Shown piece after piece: positions 5,630-6,009 of a stretch of 6,009 bases of DNA (the first letter of the stretch is position 1; the number at the start of each line of letters is the position of its first letter). The translations under genes and the position numbers were made by a program. Source of the DNA: an uncultured Bacteroidales bacterium. GTDB lineage: Bacteria > Bacteroidota > Bacteroidia > Bacteroidales > Bacteroidaceae. Location of the stretch: the NCBI GenBank assembly GCA_945871755.1, contig CAMBWV010000071.1, forward strand, positions 1 through 6,009, written 5' to 3'. Below the pieces are notes generated by a model. The model ran no database searches and was not told where the DNA came from. It saw only the letters and a program-made list of their open reading frames with translations.

Positions 5630-6009
5630 GTGAAACTAGTTATATTAGGTGCCGCCGAGAGCGGTATCGGTGCCGCCATTCTGGCACAGCAAAAGGGTTA
5701 CGAAGTCTTCGTGACCGACAATGGTCCTATCAAGGATAAATTCAAGGCCCAGTTGGACCGCCACCAGATTCCCTACGAGGAAGGTGGACACACGATGGAG
5801 CGTTTGCTCGAAGCCGACGAGGCCATCAAGAGTCCCGGCATCCCCGATACGGCACCGCCCATCCGTGCCCTGCGCGAGAAAGGTACGCCCATTCTGAGCG
5901 AAATCGAATTTGCGGGCCGCTATTTCCCTGCTGCCACCCGCACCATCTGTATCACGGGCAGCAACGGCAAGACCACCACGACCTCGCTCATCTATCACAT
6001 CCTCCGCAA
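5630..6009 (+). CDS. murD: MurD, UDP-MurNAc-L-alanine:D-glutamate ligase, 5' part (truncated by window edge)
   Basis: The visible 126 residues are the N-terminal part of the cytoplasmic ligase that adds D-glutamate to UDP-MurNAc-L-alanine. The Rossmann-like N-terminal domain opens with KLVILGAAESGIGAA at 2-16, followed by KSPGIPDTAP at 67-76 and SEIEFAGRYF at 90-99. The ATPase P-loop GSNGKTTTTS lies at 110-119 (K114). The frame stays open to base 6009, and the gene would normally continue for roughly 320 more residues. No ATG lies upstream of the glycine-rich motif in this frame, so the start must be non-ATG. GTG 5630 puts the N-terminus right at the first beta strand. GTG 5597 is an alternative that adds 11 residues and has AAGG at 5587-5590 with six-base spacing. 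The gene shares the mraY frame and begins 36 bases after its stop codon. Confidence 0.93.
   Translation, partial: MKLVILGAAESGIGAAILAQQKGYEVFVTDNGPIKDKFKAQLDRHQIPYEEGGHTMERLLEADEAIKSPGIPDTAPPIRALREKGTPILSEIEFAGRYFPAATRTICITGSNGKTTTTSLIYHILR

Overview
The window is a stretch of a bacterial division and cell wall (dcw) gene cluster. All genes lie on the + strand in the order ftsI - murE - mraY - murD, with murD running off the right edge. The organism is most likely a member of Bacteroidota, probably Bacteroidales and perhaps Prevotella-like. The reasons are the gene order, the long MraY of 424 residues ending in RFWITTILLAAAAIITLKIR, a class B penicillin-binding protein with a C-terminal PASTA domain, the MurD N-terminus with its GAAESG motif, and the lack of clear Shine-Dalgarno sequences before most starts. 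The lineage below phylum is inference from remembered family resemblance, not from a search.

Layout: 1-145 is a short non-coding leader with a possible dispersed-repeat fragment and small direct repeats. 146-2440 encodes the septal transpeptidase FtsI. 2441-2813 is a 373-base gene-free gap, unusually long for this cluster. It holds a composite structured element: a 24-base inverted repeat with one mismatch (2528-2551 and 2691-2714) encloses a tandem array of 22-base units (2559-2690), and each well-preserved unit can fold into a 7-bp hairpin. A separate bulged hairpin (2762-2795) sits 18 bases before the murE start. 2814-4271 is murE, 4319-5593 is mraY, and 5630-6009 is the 5' part of murD, apparently with a GTG start.

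The enzymes form one pathway. MurD adds D-Glu to UDP-MurNAc-L-Ala, and MurE adds the third residue, meso-diaminopimelate as judged from its DNPR motif. MraY moves the finished phospho-MurNAc-pentapeptide onto undecaprenyl phosphate to give lipid I. FtsI cross-links the polymer at the septum. The murE-mraY and mraY-murD gaps are short (47 and 36 bases), which suggests co-transcription. The ftsI-murE gap is the exception.

The protein-coding part is ordinary core machinery with its key motifs intact. The part most worth a second look is the repeat element between ftsI and murE. It is non-coding (a 22-base period is not a multiple of 3) and symmetric. Neighbouring hairpin arms can pair in two alternative registers, and three of its units are identical, which points to recent expansion or homogenisation.
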